Shown here: positions 63,001-64,000 of the stretch, piece after piece | Layout: each line of letters starts with the position of its first letter | How positions within the stretch are numbered: position 1 is the stretch's first letter | Source of the DNA: Bugula neritina | Taxonomy: Eukaryota; Bryozoa; Gymnolaemata; Cheilostomatida; Bugulidae | Direction: 5' to 3' | Length of the DNA: 64,000 nucleotides | Assembly: GCA_964035545.1 (NCBI GenBank) | Contig: OZ037765.1 | Coordinates: 19,028,698-19,092,697 of the forward strand | The notes under the pieces: model-generated | Told to the model about the DNA's origin: nothing | Databases searched by the model: none | Seen by the model: the letters and a program-made list of their open reading frames with translations, nothing else | Position numbers and translations under genes: made by a program

Positions 63001-64000
63001 AGGCCCACGCAGGGGTCAAGAGAGTGATATCCAAATTACGACTCCGGTGGTATTGGCCGCAGATGGAGCGTGACGTCCGGCTCAGAGTCAAACAGTGTGA
63101 GATCTGCCAGGCCAGTAAGCATAGCCGCCCCCCTGGTGAGGCAGGACGGCGGAGGCTATATGCTGGTAGGCCCTGGCAAGTAGTCGCTGTAGACCTGGTC
63201 GGACCCATGCCCCTGACCCCCAGAGGCAATAATTGGATCCTAGTACTAACCGACCACTTTACTAGGTGGGCGGATGCTCTGGCTATCCCAGATGCATCAG
63301 CCCCAACAGTGGCCAGGGCGCTAGACCAACATGTATTCTGTTATTTTGGGCTTCCCGAACAGATACACTCTGATCAAGGCGCTCAATTCCAGTCTCAACT
63401 GATGAGCGACCTTTGCCACCTCTGGGGAGTAAATCAGAGCAGGACCACCCCCTACCACCCTCAAGGTAACGGGGTGGTGGAGCGCAACAACCGGATGCTA
63501 GGTGATGCACTCCGGAGTCTCCTCCTTGGACGAGGTCAAGAGGAATGGGATACGGTATTGCCACAAGTCATGCGTGCATACCGTAGCACCCCACACACCA
63601 GTACTGGTGAGACCCCAAACCTCTTGATGCTCGGGAGAGAGACTCGTGTCCCTGACCATCTCACCTACCACGTTCCAGAGCAAGACAACTCGGTTCACGA
63701 GTATGCCAGTGAACTAGTGGAACGGATGAAGGCCGCACACGATATACTGCGTCAACAGCAGTGGAAGGTGCGGCACGAAGATTCCGATAAACCACCTCTC
63801 TATCAAACGGGAGATAAGGTGTGGATGGTCAATTACCGTAGGCGTCGCGGACAGGCTGATAAGCTGAAGCCTAAGTTCGTAGGCCCCTACGTGGTCGTCG
63901 AGGCTATGCCCAATCATACGTACAAGATTGAGCGCTCAGGACAGGTGTCTATCCAGAATGAGTCTCGCTTGAAACCGTATTGGGCTAGCCCCGGCGGAGT
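60037..64000 (+). pseudogene. pol: Gypsy pol, copy 2: protease to integrase, one nonsense codon
   Basis: Pol frame -1 to gag, open except for TGA at 61827-61829 (CGA in copy 1, a CpG-type C-to-T change) just after the RT active site YLDDVIV. Domains: protease LIDSGC, RT, RNase H (DTDASD), HHCC zinc domain, integrase core with all three acidic residues (VDLVGPM, SDQGAQF, VVERNNR), and a GPY/F-like KFVGPYVVVE near 63890. It runs off the window at 64000. Confidence 0.93.

Larger units (their letters stand above)
58798..64000 (+). mobile_element. Ty3/gypsy LTR retrotransposon, copy 2 (runs off the window)
   Basis: Same family as the element at 3857-10547, opposite orientation, nearly identical over gag and pol. 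It is also preceded by ATAT (58794-58797). The 5' LTR, primer-binding site, gag and most of pol are present; the 3' ORF and 3' LTR are outside. It keeps the integrase core that copy 1 lost but has one stop in gag and one in pol. Confidence 0.96.

Overview
The window is a piece of animal nuclear genome. It is AT-rich, its coding regions are split by GT-AG introns, and it is full of transposable elements. The host genes (RYBP/YAF2, a Tudor-domain protein, SNRNP27, GALE, a carboxylesterase, two ANL-family acyl-CoA ligases) and the mix of Ty3/gypsy, CR1-like, tRNA-SINE and MITE elements suggest a non-vertebrate metazoan. The species cannot be named from the sequence. Gene models were built by eye from splice signals. 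Five models have exon lengths that sum to a multiple of three and end at the family's usual C-terminus.

Layout. 1-10990: 5' part of a minus-strand carboxylesterase. Its first intron carries a hAT-like MITE, and the MITE is itself split by a 6.7-kb Ty3/gypsy element (3857-10547). 13468-20388: plus-strand Tudor-domain gene, 14 exons, 712 codons. 20763-23004: minus-strand SNRNP27, 7 exons, 154 codons, convergent with the Tudor gene. 24030-26355: remains of a CR1-like LINE (ORF1 with PHD finger, end of the reverse transcriptase). 28914-34033: minus-strand GALE, 9 exons, 343 codons, with a 0.55-kb foldback repeat and a 64-bp perfect palindrome in one intron. 34925-36180: an old, decayed gypsy fragment. 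36.2-41 kb: low-complexity DNA and a second, uninterrupted MITE copy. 41079-47273: plus-strand RYBP/YAF2 homologue, 4 exons, 145 codons; most of its first intron looks like one terminal-inverted-repeat element. 48674-55021: plus-strand acyl-CoA ligase, 14 coding exons, 586 codons. 57179-58301: 3' end of a tail-to-tail paralogue on the minus strand. 58798-64000: a second copy of the same gypsy family, cut by the window edge and probably lying in an intron of that paralogue.

The gypsy family is the most informative part. It is far more GC-rich than its surroundings. It has 305-bp LTRs, a primer-binding site matching leucine tRNA, gag and pol in overlapping frames with a textbook -1 frameshift signal, and an extra 3' ORF coding for a two-zinc-finger, coiled-coil protein. 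That ORF lacks its own ATG. A strong splice donor 14 codons into gag and a strong acceptor before the 3' ORF would join them in frame, like a retroviral subgenomic mRNA but giving a zinc-finger protein rather than an envelope. The left copy has lost most of the integrase core; the right copy has one stop in gag and one in pol.
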